Below are positions 25,971-33,245 of a DNA stretch of 64,000 bases, one piece after another (positions within the stretch are counted from its first letter, which is position 1; each line of letters opens with the position of its first letter). The notes below the pieces were generated by a model that ran no database searches, was not told where the DNA came from, and saw only the letters and a list, made by a program, of their open reading frames with translations. The DNA comes from Amaurobius ferox. Taxonomy: Eukaryota > Arthropoda > Arachnida > Araneae > Amaurobiidae. Made by a program: the position numbers and the translations under genes. The stretch spans positions 75,057,104 to 75,121,103 of the forward strand of contig OX578137.1 in the NCBI GenBank assembly GCA_951213105.1, written 5' to 3'.

Positions 25971-28900
25971 AAAGAGAGTGTATTATCACAGATCACACGA
26001 ATTCATCAATTCATCAGCGTGGCAGGCCATTTACCATCTTGAAAAATAAAATTTTTCGAAGAATTTTTACAAAACATTTTAAAAGAATAGCTTGGGTACA
26101 AAGTTTGAAAAAATACATCTTTTGTGCTTTCTTATATTATTGTGCATTCTTATATTATTAAATATTTAATAATAGAGAGCTTTTCATGATTAAAAAAATA
26201 TTTTGTCAAGTTTTCGGGAGGACATGAAGTAATATATATTGTCCCATAATGATAACTAGTTGGCGATGCCACTTAAAAATTTTATATAAGGGTAAATTCA
26301 ATAAAAATAGGATGCAACATTCGAATTTGTTACGCTATATTAAAAATATATTTTTAAAATGCTGAATTTTTTGGGGGGAGGGCGTGCCTTTTTTTTTATC
26401 ACCAATGTATATAGAATACGACAATCTGTGTATGTGTGTGTGATGACACAATAACTTAAAAATGAATACACACACCCTTGTGAAATCTAATGTGCGGATA
26501 CATTACGAGAGGAACTATAATTAGATTGAATTTTTACTAATTTGCATGATAAGAAATCGAAATTTTCGAATTTTAAGACATTCGAAGTTTATATCTTTCT
26601 TTTACCGCTGAATAAAAAAAATATTAATTTTCCCGAAAATTTTCGAATTCGAGATTTTGACGGATAAGCACATTGTGAGACCTCTTAAATCCATTTCGAA
26701 CACTTTTGCAAGATGCCCTTCTGTGTTCATATGTGTTCTCGCCAGAATTATTTTTCTTAAAGACACTTCCATAATGGTGTATTATTAAATTTGGCTCAGT
26801 TTTCACCACCAGATATTTCTATAGAAGACTTTGAATAGAAGACTTTTATTTTCTGCATAAACAGGAATCATTTATAAACTTCGTCATTCGTAAGAAGCAG
26901 ATACAACATATCTTTAGATATATAAAAATATCGCTTCCGATGTATACAGTGGTGTGTAAACAGCGGTGCATACAGTGGTGTGTAAACAGTGGTGTATACA
27001 GTGGTGTGTAAACAGCGGTGTATACAGTGGTGTTCAAAAAATTTGCATCACCCACAAATTTTCATAACTTTGAAAAAGAAAAGGAATATAGTAACACATT
27101 TGAAGTGTTTAATATTCATGAATACATTGAAGAGGAGAATATGCAGTAATGCGCAAACATTATTTACTTAGGAATATCTATGTGTGAAATATTCAGAAAT
27201 AATGAGAAATATGTGACTTTCTTATTTTATTGAATATTTAATAATACAGATAAATATGTGACATTCTCATATGATTAAAAATTTAATAATAAAATAAATA
27301 TATAATATTATTGTTTTATTAAATCTTTAATAATAATGATAAATATGTGACATTCTTACATTAAATATTTAATAATAAAAAGTTTTTAATTTTAAAAATA
27401 TTTTGTTAAATTTTCGAGAGGATATAGAATAATGTCTACTGTCCTATAGTAATGGCTAGGGGGCGACTCTTGAAAATTTCCATATAAGAGTCAATAAACA
27501 AAAAATAGGATGCAACATTCGAATTTGTTACGCTATATCAAATATTTATTTTGAAAATATTTTATTTGAAGGGATGCAATTTTATTTTAGCACTACTGTA
27601 TATAGAATACGACAATCTGTTAAATTAAAGTTTCACTTTTCTTTTTAATTCAGGTCAATTAGAAGAAATTTATAAATCCAGTATGGCTCGTTTACTCTGT
27701 GATAATTCTGATCATCTACAAGAAATCCAAAGACAACCTCTTAGATCCGTCAGTTCAGAGTGAGTACTACATTTGGATAACATATTTCAATTTTTGAATA
27801 TAACAAATATATATGACCATGTAATACATGTAATACATCCAAAATGCGTTATATGAAACTAATTTAACTGATTGGGTATTCTTTGAAAATCATATTAGTA
27901 CCAGTCAAACACTTCTCAACGTAGGTCTTACGTACCAAGTTAACGGAAGCACTACCCTACCCCATTTAGGGACCCCAGTTTGATCTCATGAAAATAGCCT
28001 AAGAAACGTTTTCAAAATTAATTTCCAATGCACTCCACTCTTATCAGTGATAGAACGATACTATTACCAGAGTTACTTGGCTTAACAAAAAGTTCTACTC
28101 GAGCAACTGTGTGTGTTTTTTCAACTGGATGCCTGTACCAAAATTATAGAATTTTTTCCCCTAAACCTTACTCTATTCTCTTGTTTAATTATCAGCGGTC
28201 AAAATTTACTTTTGTGATTAAATCAAACTTAAATATTAACTGTCTTGCTACTGTTTTTTCGTTAACAGTTTAATATTTAAAATTTAAAATATATGTGGGC
28301 AATTACAATTTAGGTTCAGAGAACCGAAATATTTGTTGTTTGCCTATACAGGTAAGATAATATTTAACAATTTAAAAAATAACTTCGAAAAAAAAAACAT
28401 GTTAATTGGGGGTGCAATTTGGGGGCACCTTTACATCTATGAAAGGGAAGTGCGTATTTCCCGTGCATTCTTGGTAATCCAGGCCCTACTCATATGAACT
28501 TAATTAACAATGTTTAAATAACAATATAATTAAAAATAATTTTGAAGATAATTAATATTTCAATGTATCAGCATCTATTCTTAAATTCCAAAAATAAAAA
28601 AATTAACAGCAATACCAATTTTATCTACTTTTTTATCTAAAAGATAGAAATGTCGAATGGAAAAAAAACTAAAAATAAACATTTAAAGCCCAAATCAGAA
28701 ATAAAGGCTTTATATTATAACTACTATAATAGTACTTTTAATTGGCAACATGTAAAATCTTGGAATTTTGCTGATAGAAAAGAAAAATTAATCATATTTA
28801 TATAAATTTTTAATTAAAATTACATAATGAAAATGTCAATCATATTATGATCGGCTGATAACAAGAGTGAACTATTTACACATTTATCTTAATAAACTTG

Positions 28901-29873
28901 AACATTGTATTATTTCATTTAAATATGTTATTTATAATTCTATCAACTTAATGATATATTTTAAAGTTACAAACACGAATTGCCGATTTAGACTTGAATG
29001 ATTTAAAGACATGTAAATACAGCAAACCATTAGGAAGAATCATATTTAATTATAATAAAATATCACCATCACTGAGATAAGGCGCAAAACTGATCTCATC
29101 AGCTTTACCTCTCGAGCTCGATTTAATCAGATTAGTATGCCTTTAACTTGGAGCAGGAAACTTTTTTGGAGCAGGAAAGAAACTTTTTTGGAGCAGGAAA
29201 GAAACTTTTTTGGAGCAGGACAGAAACTTTTTTGGAGCAGGAAAGAAACTTTTTTGGAGCAGGACAGAAACTTTTTTGGAGCAGGAAAGAAACTTTTTTG
29301 GAGCAGGAAAGAAATTTTTTGGAGCAGGAAAGAAACTTTTTTGGAGCAGGACAGAAACTTTTTTGGAGCAGGAAAGAAACTTTTTTGGAGCAGGAAAGAA
29401 ACTTTTTGGAGCAGGAAAGAAACTTTTTTGGAGCAGGAAAGAAACTTTTTTGGAGCAGGAAAGAAACTTTTTTTGGAGCAGGAAGGAAACTTTTTTGGAG
29501 CAGGAAAGAAACTTTTTGGAGCAGGAAAGAAACTTTTTTGGAGCAGGAAAGAAACTTTTTTGGAGCAGGAAAGAAAGCAGCTGCGTAGCAGAAAAATCAG
29601 GGACTAAATGTTGCTGATATCACTATACTACATGTCATAACCACTGAATAATTATCCTATAATTTAATAAGTCATTACCCCCCACCCCTAAAAAAAGGTT
29701 TTAACGTAGGGCCTTTCAGAAACTGTTGATTCACTGTATACCATTAAAGTTTTTATGCAAGAACATTTATAACTTTGTCATAAAAATACTTATGTAAATT
29801 TTGTTACAGGAACCCAGTAGTCAATTGCTCTGCCATTCCAGAAGTTAATCTCAAAGTATGGACAGAATCGTAG
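538..29873 (+). CDS. Animal haem peroxidase (chorion peroxidase / peroxinectin-like), 14 exons, 5' partial
   Basis: Joined exons: 538-639, 2937-3063, 4914-5083, 12147-12317, 14588-14761, 17066-17167, 18267-18374, 21575-21772, 21877-22013, 22339-22503, 22981-23183, 23814-23983, 27654-27759, 29810-29873. They give about 664 residues in one frame with GT/AG sites throughout. Family motifs appear in the expected order: YRSYNGSCNN; distal site FIDHDV (Asp, distal His and Ca-ligand Asp as in myeloperoxidase); Ca-loop TSFLDASGVYGS; MRVNEQVEL with the catalytic Arg and haem-linking Glu; REHNRLA; proximal His in FRVGHSLI; GIQRGRDQGIPGY; and DRFWFE near the end. All known catalytic and calcium residues are present, so an active enzyme is expected. 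The family oxidises phenols or halides with H2O2 outside the cell (chorion hardening, adhesion, immunity). No signal peptide is seen because the start is outside the window. The exact orthologue is not determined. Confidence 0.95.
640..1600. other. AT-rich intron sequence
   Basis: Intron 1 left part. Simple AT-rich sequence with three near-identical TTTTTTTATTTTGGTTTA blocks around 1500-1545. No gene or clear mobile element was recognised. Confidence 0.5.
1610..2700 (-). pseudogene. Degenerate reverse transcriptase of a retroelement, possibly Penelope-like
   Basis: Read on the minus strand from about 2632 down, broken frames give in order: SKFHKSPVAFRTITSG (compare the PKxHK signature of Penelope-like RTs), IYIFDFKDSFNNI, FGIPQGVCASSLLANLYL, the active-site motif RYLDDIL, and a C-terminal stretch containing DKRIDFNF. 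Several stops and frameshifts separate the pieces, so the copy is dead. It lies antisense in intron 1 of the peroxidase gene. RT identity is firm from the LDD box and the GIPQG box. The assignment to Penelope-like elements rather than another RT lineage is tentative. Confidence 0.6.
2770..2906 (-). repeat. R4 repeat, about 140 bp, hairpin end
   Basis: Ends in a palindrome (GAGTAACAGAGTTACTC, 2883-2899). Related copies on the + strand lie at about 43449-43573 and 56766-56877. All share the hairpin and an internal TTTCGAATGG..AAAGG stretch. Confidence 0.65.
2937..3063 (+). CDS. Peroxidase exon b
   Basis: Phase 1 in, phase 2 out. Reads VVPKRGTASSLLQRFQKG, then a helix ending KRVLGG. Acceptor CTCTAG, donor GTAAGA. 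Confidence 0.85.
3483..4429 (+). repeat. R1 repeat copy 1
   Basis: About 0.95 kb. Begins TCTGATGTGGGCAGCA, followed by ACTTTCCTTATATAATGCAA, and ends ACTTTCCTTATACATAATG...AAGGAAAGTA, a hairpin that repeats the start motif. Internally it has many CGCCAA/TTGGCG blocks and a (CA)n run. Six further copies occur in the window. No protein is encoded. Confidence 0.9.
4235..4296. repeat. (CA)n microsatellite
   Basis: About 31 CA units inside R1 copy 1, at the position where other R1 copies carry shorter CA runs. Confidence 0.95.
4914..5083 (+). CDS. Peroxidase exon c (start of catalytic domain)
   Basis: Phase 2 in, phase 1 out. Carries the family signature YRSYNGSCNNLEHADWG and RLIRPVYADG, with several Cys (CKSSTPNNC). 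Donor GTAAGA. Confidence 0.95.
5577..8023 (+). repeat. R1 repeat copy 2, expanded and interrupted
   Basis: Starts TCTGATGTAGGCAGCACA and ends with the R1 terminal hairpin near 8023. Longer than other copies: the CGCCAA/TTGGCG module recurs about four times (5850-6600), a 24-bp unit (TTATTGGTTATTCTTATAGT + CTAC) is tandemly repeated at 6184-6250, and a 787-bp retrotransposon piece sits at 7130-7916. Confidence 0.8.
7130..7916 (-). mobile_element. 5'-truncated non-LTR (Jockey-type) retrotransposon, RNase H end
   Basis: Minus-strand frames read an RNase H domain and the usual C-terminal region: FDGEVEAI, a degenerate WIPGHCGI region, GNKQADLLARKGV, FRLVTGHDCLSQHLHRIGI, then CPLC..REPM. One frameshift near 7670 and a degraded Cys region make it inactive. 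The 3' end is A-rich on the minus strand (7131-7157). A perfect 15-bp target duplication TATTCAGGGATACTT flanks it (7115-7129 and 7917-7931), so it jumped into R1 copy 2 by target-primed reverse transcription. Confidence 0.85.
8024..8816. other. Intron sequence without recognised features
   Basis: AT-rich, with a C-run of about 17 at 8268-8284. No coding or repeat signature found. Confidence 0.4.
8831..9212 (-). mobile_element. Full-length composite SINE: 5S rRNA head, tRNA-like part, body, (GTT)n/(CAA)n tail
   Basis: On the minus strand the element begins with a nearly complete 5S rRNA-like sequence (9094-9210), then a decayed tRNA-like stretch around 9050-9090, a body about 200 bp long shared with all other SINE copies here, and a CAACAACA tail at 8831-8838. 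A perfect 14-bp target duplication TCGTCCTGTCATGT flanks it (8817-8830 and 9213-9226). Confidence 0.9.
9094..9210 (-). repeat. 5S rRNA-derived SINE head
   Basis: Minus strand reads GCCAACGGCCGTACCGTGCT, GATCACCGAAGTCAAGCAGC, GGGCGCGGTTAGTACTTGG and GGGTGACCACCT, the standard order of metazoan 5S rRNA, 117 bp. The three internal promoter boxes are recognisable. It continues directly into the SINE body, so it is a retroposon part and not a 5S gene. Confidence 0.9.
9243..10196 (-). repeat. R1 repeat copy 3
   Basis: Inverted copy from the terminal hairpin (9243) to ...CCCACATCAGA (10196). Carries the GT-rich run and the AACRAATGGAGCGATTCGAA block at 9376-9485. Directly abuts R2 copy 1. Confidence 0.9.
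10201..11501 (+). repeat. R2 repeat copy 1
   Basis: About 1.3 kb, non-coding. Starts with the stem AACACTTTACAACAAAGTTG and AAAAGTGTT, then TCTGTCTGTCTGTCTGTCCG. It ends GGAAAGTGTTTCATAATCAA followed by the hairpin ATCAATGC..GCATGATTGAT and TCTTTCTTGTT. Other copies: 16099-17056 (+) and 61300-62621 (-). Confidence 0.85.
11502..12146. other. Intron sequence without recognised features
   Basis: Right end of the 7-kb intron 3, AT-rich. It ends in the acceptor CTTTACCAG of the exon at 12147. Confidence 0.5.
12147..12317 (+). CDS. Peroxidase exon d (distal haem histidine)
   Basis: Reads IAAPRASISGEELPNARYLS and then LYFGLFIDHDVIRIGSK. The DHD triplet supplies the haem-linking Asp, distal His and first calcium Asp known from myeloperoxidase. 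Phase 1 on both sides. Confidence 0.95.
12411..13266 (+). repeat. R1 repeat copy 4
   Basis: Starts TCTGATGTGGGCAACACA and ends in the AAGGAAAGTA hairpin. Shows the clearest GTCGCCAAGTTGGCGAC palindrome (12614-12630). About 90 bp right of the preceding exon's donor. Confidence 0.9.
13535..13725 (+). repeat. Old SINE body fragment
   Basis: Diverged match to the SINE body (GCGGAGTA.., GTCTAAATTGGGTGGCACT, GTCGGACTGTCTGG). No tRNA or 5S head. Confidence 0.6.
13726..14587. other. Intron sequence without recognised features
   Basis: AT-rich right part of intron 4. No repeat or gene seen. Confidence 0.4.
14588..14761 (+). CDS. Peroxidase exon e
   Basis: Reads GASISCCDSQVLNN, then LHPECMAIRVPDNDPFYGP and CLDFVRSAPVPGEC. 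Family pattern of Cys-rich loop and C.DFVRS. Phase 1 on both sides. The acceptor TTTAAG has a weak pyrimidine tract. Confidence 0.9.
14762..16098. other. Intron 5, left part
   Basis: No host exon seen. A GC-rich patch at 15285-15400 (GGGCCGCCCATAAGGGGGTT and following) looks repeat-like but could not be classified. Confidence 0.4.
16099..17056 (+). repeat. R2 repeat copy 2, ending at a splice acceptor
   Basis: Shortened R2 copy. Its 3' hairpin ATCAATGCATGATTGAT (17030-17046) and terminal TCTTTCTTGTT run directly into CTTTCAG of the next peroxidase exon (17066), so the repeat end forms the polypyrimidine tract. Confidence 0.85.
17066..17167 (+). CDS. Peroxidase exon f (calcium loop)
   Basis: Reads EREQMNLVTSFLDASGVYGS. 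T, F, D and S of the Ca-binding loop are conserved. Donor GTAAAT. Phase 1 on both sides. Confidence 0.95.
17590..18165 (-). repeat. Diverged R1 repeat
   Basis: Inverted and decayed: the ATGTTCACTTTTCATATGTAA block near 17625 and CATTATGCAGAGAAAATCATGTG near 18119 match R1. The terminal hairpin is missing. Confidence 0.65.
18267..18374 (+). CDS. Peroxidase exon g
   Basis: Reads LLNVCWINNTAMLPQG and then CGFPNRNMYCFKAG, the family's LLP...CF.AGD segment before the catalytic Arg. Acceptor TTTTTCAG, donor GTAATT. Confidence 0.9.
18375..19217. other. Intron 7, left part
   Basis: AT-rich; G-run at 18833-18850. No repeat or exon recognised. Confidence 0.4.
19218..19739 (-). other. Unclassified open frame of 173 codons
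   Basis: Antisense to the peroxidase intron. Aromatic-rich N-terminal half and a basic middle (LIAKRYLCFHIYLTRKRLI). No motif, signal or repeat relation recognised. It could be chance in AT-rich DNA, a transposon remnant or a nested gene; chance or remnant is more likely. Confidence 0.2.
19893..20851 (+). pseudogene. Tc1-like transposase, broken
   Basis: Starts MPLRRCRRR, a usual Tc1 N-terminus. Across several frames it shows the DDE core in order: IVFSDESRFSL (first Asp), GVMVWGAISYDSRSSLV, LQQDNATSHTA (second Asp), ARSSDLFPIEHV (Glu) and a C-terminal LPRRIQACTAAKGG. At least four stops or frameshifts make it inactive, although the catalytic triad itself survives. Lies in intron 7 on the gene's strand. 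Element ends were not resolved; a run of T at about 20993-21020 lies downstream. Confidence 0.9.
20852..21574. other. Intron 7, right part
   Basis: 3' flank of the Tc1 element with a poly-T run of about 30 (20992-21020), then plain AT-rich sequence up to the acceptor TTCCTAG. Confidence 0.5.
21575..21772 (+). CDS. Peroxidase exon h (catalytic Arg/Glu)
   Basis: Reads MRVNEQVELTAIHTIWMREH followed by NRLAVRFHSLNPRW and RRIVIAELQHIVFNEFLP. The R..E pair matches the myeloperoxidase Arg/Glu that stabilise compound I and link haem. Phase 1 on both sides. Confidence 0.97.
21877..22013 (+). CDS. Peroxidase exon i (proximal haem histidine)
   Basis: Reads NPSIYNVFGAAAFRVGHSLI; the His of RVGHSLI is the proximal haem ligand. 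Short 104-bp intron before it. Its donor region is part of a 21-bp tandem duplication. Confidence 0.97.
22004..22059 (+). repeat. 21-bp tandem repeat across the 5' splice site
   Basis: The unit CTGATAGAGGTATTATATTA+T occurs twice, with a third imperfect copy. Copies one and two both contain GAG|GTATTA, so a second donor lies 21 bp downstream (22035). Its use would add VLYYLIE in frame. Confidence 0.85.
22339..22503 (+). CDS. Peroxidase exon j
   Basis: Reads LVGPGYSTERQIPLHTAFLN and GMDLLLRGLVREKA, the family's region after the proximal His. Phase 0 on both sides; donor GTACGT. Confidence 0.95.
22981..23183 (+). CDS. Peroxidase exon k
   Basis: Reads VRNRLFQP, GMDLSAIGIQRGRDQGIPGY and WRKFCELPEVNSW. 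IQRGRD.G.PGY is one of the strongest family signatures. Ends phase 2 at AA|GTATGT. Confidence 0.97.
23184..23813. other. Intron 11
   Basis: AT-rich. A short stretch at about 23655-23718 (GTCCCCGGTTGTTTAGCATG onward) is weakly tRNA-like, too weak to call. Confidence 0.4.
23814..23983 (+). CDS. Peroxidase exon l
   Basis: Reads DVEDIDLIPAALSENHLPGA, VGPVHACLIARQF and RIGDRFWFEAQGQ, matching the family pattern DDID...GP..AC.I..QF...R.GDRFW.E. Phase 2 in, phase 1 out. Confidence 0.97.
24349..24400 (-). promoter_or_regulatory. Heat-shock-promoter-like stretch (TATA box plus HSE-like motif)
   Basis: On the minus strand CTATATAAAG (24349-24358) lies about 20 bp after GGAATTTCTAGAACGTATG+AGAAG (24372-24397), which contains TTCTAGAA and a further GAA in phase. 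The neighbouring sequence resembles a Tc1 flank, so it may be a transposon promoter or chance. Confidence 0.25.
24539..25933 (-). mobile_element. Tc1-like element with about 75-bp TIRs
   Basis: Left end TGCGCCCATAAGAAATTGAG and inverted right end CTTCACCCATAAAAATTGAA are related; TA flanks both (24537-24538, 25934-25935). Contains a broken transposase on the minus strand. Lies in peroxidase intron 12, antisense. Confidence 0.8.
24690..25716 (-). pseudogene. Tc1 transposase, broken
   Basis: Start MPLSYTRRCYEQLLDIERGR at 25716 on the minus strand, followed by several frame breaks. Later blocks: WGTISWDSRSPLVVLQAIL, QQNDARPHTARLS and WSSKSPDLTPIEHV. The second catalytic site reads Asn-Asp instead of the usual Asp-Asn. 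Multiple stops; not functional. Confidence 0.85.
25929..25969. repeat. Poly-T tract
   Basis: About 35 T in a row, directly next to the Tc1 right end. Confidence 0.9.
26170..26435 (+). repeat. First copy of a duplicated intron segment
   Basis: Shares GGATGCAACATTCGAATTTG, TTACGCTATAT and ATAGAATACGACAATCTGT with 27375-27622; same order and orientation, about 1.2 kb apart. Origin unknown. Confidence 0.8.
26941..27036 (+). repeat. 24-bp minisatellite, about 4 units, next to a Tc1-like terminus
   Basis: Unit GTATACAGTGGTGTGTAAAC+AGCG. The last unit continues into CAGTGGTGTTCAAAAAATTT and GCATCACCC, which resembles a Tc1-family terminal repeat. No matching second end found. Confidence 0.8.
27220..27370 (+). 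repeat. Short tandem AT-rich units
   Basis: Four imperfect repeats built on AAATATTTAATAATA and ATAAATATGTGACATTCT. Confidence 0.6.
27375..27622 (+). repeat. Second copy of the duplicated intron segment
   Basis: Partner of 26170-26435. It ends about 30 bp before the acceptor of the exon at 27654. Confidence 0.8.
27654..27759 (+). CDS. Peroxidase exon m
   Basis: Reads LEEIYKSSMARLLCDNSDHL and IQRQPLRSV, the family's Q...I.....AR..CDN C-terminal helix region. Phase 1 in, phase 2 out; donor GTGAGT. Confidence 0.95.
27760..29136. other. Intron 13, left part
   Basis: AT-rich; no exon or transposon recognised. Confidence 0.4.
29146..29578 (+). repeat. 21-22-bp minisatellite, about 20 units
   Basis: Unit GGAGCAGGAAAGAAACTTTT+TT with small length changes and GGACAG variants. 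No stop codon occurs in any + frame of the unit, which creates three overlapping open frames that are not genes. It is 230 bp before the last peroxidase exon. Confidence 0.97.
29810..29873 (+). CDS. Peroxidase last exon
   Basis: Reads NPVVNCSAIPEVNLKVWTES then TAG (29871-29873). NP...C..IP..L..W is the usual family C-terminus. Acceptor TTGTTACAG. Confidence 0.95.
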
Positions 29874-30431
29874 AAGATCTTTCAAGGTGGCACATAGTCG
29901 GAAAACAAGCTAATTTGTTTTCAGTCTAAAAGTTGCAATATCGACGACTTTCGTGGAAGGAGTAGAAGCATGTGTTCACAAAAACTGATATTATTCTGTG
30001 ATCATTCTTTTGTCCTGCCTGCCAAAAGCTCTGAAGTGAACCTCTTTCTTGAGCGTATTAGTCACAGGACTCATTTTACCACTTTTTTGCTGAACTTTAA
30101 CTTTTTTTTAACTTCCAATGTATTTGTCTTTTCTCAAATGCCTTCATAGTGCAAGAATAAGCTAAAGATTTAGTTATCCAGATACAGTATACGCATATAT
30201 GAATCATCGTGGTTTTGATTCGATAACGTGGATAGTTCAAATTAACCAACAAAACATAAACATATCATAGCTCATAGTGAGGGACTTGGCTTAAGTAAGA
30301 TGGGGCCCAGGGCTTAGTAGGTTTTTGGAGTCTCCTAAACAGTTTAAAATTGTGTACCGTCAACAGTAAATAAATGTTCCAAATAGTTACTAAACAGTTT
30401 AAAATTGTGCATCGTCAATAATAAATAAAAA
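29874..30431 (+). other. Probable peroxidase 3' UTR and flank
   Basis: No coding. A roughly 52-bp tandem duplication (AAACAGTTTAAAATTGTG.. at about 30338 and 30390) carries two AATAAA motifs, one at 30369-30374. Which, if any, is the polyadenylation signal is unknown. Confidence 0.4.
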
Positions 30432-31368
30432 TCTGATGTGGGCAACACATGACTTTCCTTATATAATACAATGAATCTACTACTTTTACAATAAAGAAAT
30501 AGGTTTTTCTTATAGTAGATACTTATATTCTTTCCAAGATATTGAATTTTCAACGATTAGTCGTCATTTTCATTGATTTAGCGTCATTTTTATGCATTTC
30601 GCGAAATTTTCGCTAATTTGGCAACAATTTAAAAAAGTTGCCAAGTTGGCAACGTTCCGCCAAATTCGTCGCCAAAATCTCACCAAGCGTTAGAGACGGA
30701 GTAATAAGTTATTCTTATAGCAGATAAATGACTATTGGAGTTCAAATACAAAAGTATTACTCAAAGTATCTTTTCTCATGAATGGAACGAGCTAGATCCA
30801 GGAGAATTATGTCACCCAATTTATCGCATGATATTACATATGAAAAGTGAACATCTTTCTCAACAGTTAATATATATTTTTTAATTTATGGGATTTTTTT
30901 ATAAATTTGTTTGAAAAGTGTACAATATCTCGAGAACGGTTCATGCTAGCGTTCTAAAGTTTATGTCAATCGTTTTCTAAGGAAAACATACATAAGAAAT
31001 GTCTATTTGCGTAACTTTATTAAAGGTTTTGATTTTTTGATGATTTTCTCAAAATTTCACTTAAAAATTTAGGGGGGTTCTGAACATTCGATTACATTTA
31101 AAAACAATAGGCTTCCAGTATTCACGGATTGTGATTTTTGCACCAAATTTCATTCGAATCGCTCCATTCGTTCGTGAGATATTGTCTCCACAGACTCACT
31201 GATACACACACACACATACTTTCACACACACACACACGGACATCACCTCAAAAATGTTTGATTCGTGGTCAGGGATGCTTGAAACGTGTTCTTCCGTTGA
31301 AAACTCGAATTCGAGTATTCGATCCCGTCACAATACTTTCCTTATACATTATGTATATAAGGAAAGTA
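30432..31368 (+). repeat. R1 repeat copy 5
   Basis: Full-length: TCTGATGTGGGCAACACATG to the hairpin TTATACATTATGTATATAAG+GAAAGTA. Starts just after the peroxidase 3' flank. Confidence 0.9.
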
Positions 31369-31461
31369 ATTATTCAAAATAAATGGTATAAAGGAAATTA
31401 GAATCTGCCAACATCAATTTGTGATATAAATATATCTGTGCCGTAAATAAATATAACTGTT

Positions 31462-32642
31462 ATTACTTTGCCTACCATATAAGGAAATGTATAGGGAAAG
31501 TATAGGAATCGTGCCTAGAATCGCAACTCGAGTTTTCAAAGAATCTACACGTTTAGAGCACTTGCAGAATCCACTTCGACGATAAGAGCTTGGAATTTCG
31601 TCCCAGTAGCTCAGACGGTAGAGCGTCGACTGGCCAGTTCAGAGATCCAGAGTTCGATTCCCGGTTGAAGCAGCAAGGCTCTTTGCAATGGCGGCCGAAC
31701 AAATCAATCCTGTAGGTTAGTGCAAGGATGTCGGACGTCTGAAAGTGACCCTAGTACGACTTGTACAGATTCAGTGGACTCTGGAAGATTGAGCGCCGAT
31801 TTGAAATTGAGAGGATAACGACCACGTAGGATACTAACTTGGGTAAAAATAGTAGTAGCAGGAGGCTAACCTGAGGTAAAAATAGCAGAAGGTGCAGATT
31901 GTCGCCAATCTGACATTAGAGAATGGAGAATACAGAGTCCACTTCGACGATAAGAGCTTGCAATTTCGTCCCAGTAGCTCAACGGTAGAACGTCGGCTGG
32001 CGCATTCATAGATCCAGGATTCGATTCCCGATTAGGGCAGCAAGATTATTTACACACTTTAGATTCCGAGCGTAAAGTTTGTGTGTGTTTGACTGTGTAA
32101 TATATGTACTCACTCTAGCTGAAAAACTAAAGGACCCAATTTCACAAAATTTGGTAGATAAGTGGTTCTAATTAAGTTTTGGTACGATTTGGAAAAAAAA
32201 GAACCTGATTTCATTTTTTTTTTTTTTTTTGCGAAATGGCCCATAAAAATCTAAGATAAAAGACTACGTATACTCAAATGTATCAATTAAATGCTTGTTT
32301 CAGACTTAATTTTTGATAACCAAATGAATAAGACTAACCCCATAACTCTTCTCGACCATAACCGTTCTCGAGATATTTTAGTTTTCGTTTTTAATTTTTA
32401 TCACGTCGTCTTTGAAAATACGCCCAGTCGCCGAATGAAAGAGGAAACTGAATAATTAAAACTGTTAATTCAGTGCTAATGAAAATAATTATCCATCTTA
32501 AATTGAAGCATACAATTATCCAATATAATTATGAAAATAATTAGCCATCTCGCAATTGAACGCAATTTTAAGAATTATAAAAGAAAGAAAGAGAAAATGA
32601 AATTGGGTCTGTAGATAAAGTCCCGTGCTGCTCACATCAGAT
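31462..32642 (-). repeat. R3 repeat (R1 relative) with tRNA-like insertions
   Basis: Hairpin end ..AATGTATAGGGAAAGTA at 31484-31500 and far end CTCACATCAGA at 32632-32642 parallel R1, but the inside differs. A copy of the hairpin end recurs at 32804. Two tRNA-like units lie inside (31568-32040). Confidence 0.75.
31568..32040 (+). repeat. Two tandem tRNA-derived SINE-like units
   Basis: TCCACTTCGACGATAAGAGC introduces each unit (31570 and 31940). Each has an A-box-like TAGCTCAGACGGTAGAGCG and B-box-like GTTCGATTCCCGG (degenerate in the second). The spacing is about 370 bp. They are too decayed to fold as functional tRNAs. Confidence 0.7.
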
Positions 32643-32803
32643 TTTTTTAATAAGTGATGATACATTGTTTTTCAAATGGTTCTTAATGAACTGCGTTGTG
32701 AATAACCCTCCAAATTTCTTCCAGTGGGAGATACTACACTCACCGATACTGTAAAGTAAATTCAATTAATCAATAAAGAATCTTTAGTAATAATTAAATT
32801 CAT

Positions 32804-33245
32804 TTTACTTTCCCTGCAATACATGGTAATGTATAGGGAAAGTATTGGAATCATGCCGAAAATTGCAACTCGAGTTTCGACGGATCTACAGGTTTCGAGA
32901 CCTCTAAAATACGAAAAAACTATTTTTAGCGTGACGTCTGTGTGTGTGTGTGTGTGTGTGTGTCATTCTGTCTGTGTGTCTGTCCGTGCAATGTATGTAT
33001 CCACTCTAACTCAAGAACTAATAGACCGAATTTCATAAACTTTGGTAAGTCAGTTAAAAAAGAATCTCCCTTTTTTCGCGAAATGGCCAGCAAATCTAAT
33101 ATATTCGATTTAAAATAAAATACTATATGTGCAAGATAGTGAAACTCTGAAATAAATGACTAAAATTGATGAAATATATTAATTCAATACTTGTTCTACA
33201 TGTAAAATTTGACAACTAAGCGAATAAATCTGACCCCATGCAAGT
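32804..33245 (-). repeat. R3 repeat, second copy, truncated
   Basis: Begins with the hairpin TACTTTCCCTGCAATACATG..AATGTATAGGGAAAGTA, then a GT run (32940-32963) and TGTCTGTCCG with AACTCAAGAACTAATAGACC. Confidence 0.75.

Noticed and set aside
29137..29617. Three overlapping + strand open frames with repeated FFGAGKKL / FLEQERN / FWSRKET units
   Set aside because: They are produced by the stop-free 22-bp minisatellite; no start context, splice link or family supports a protein.
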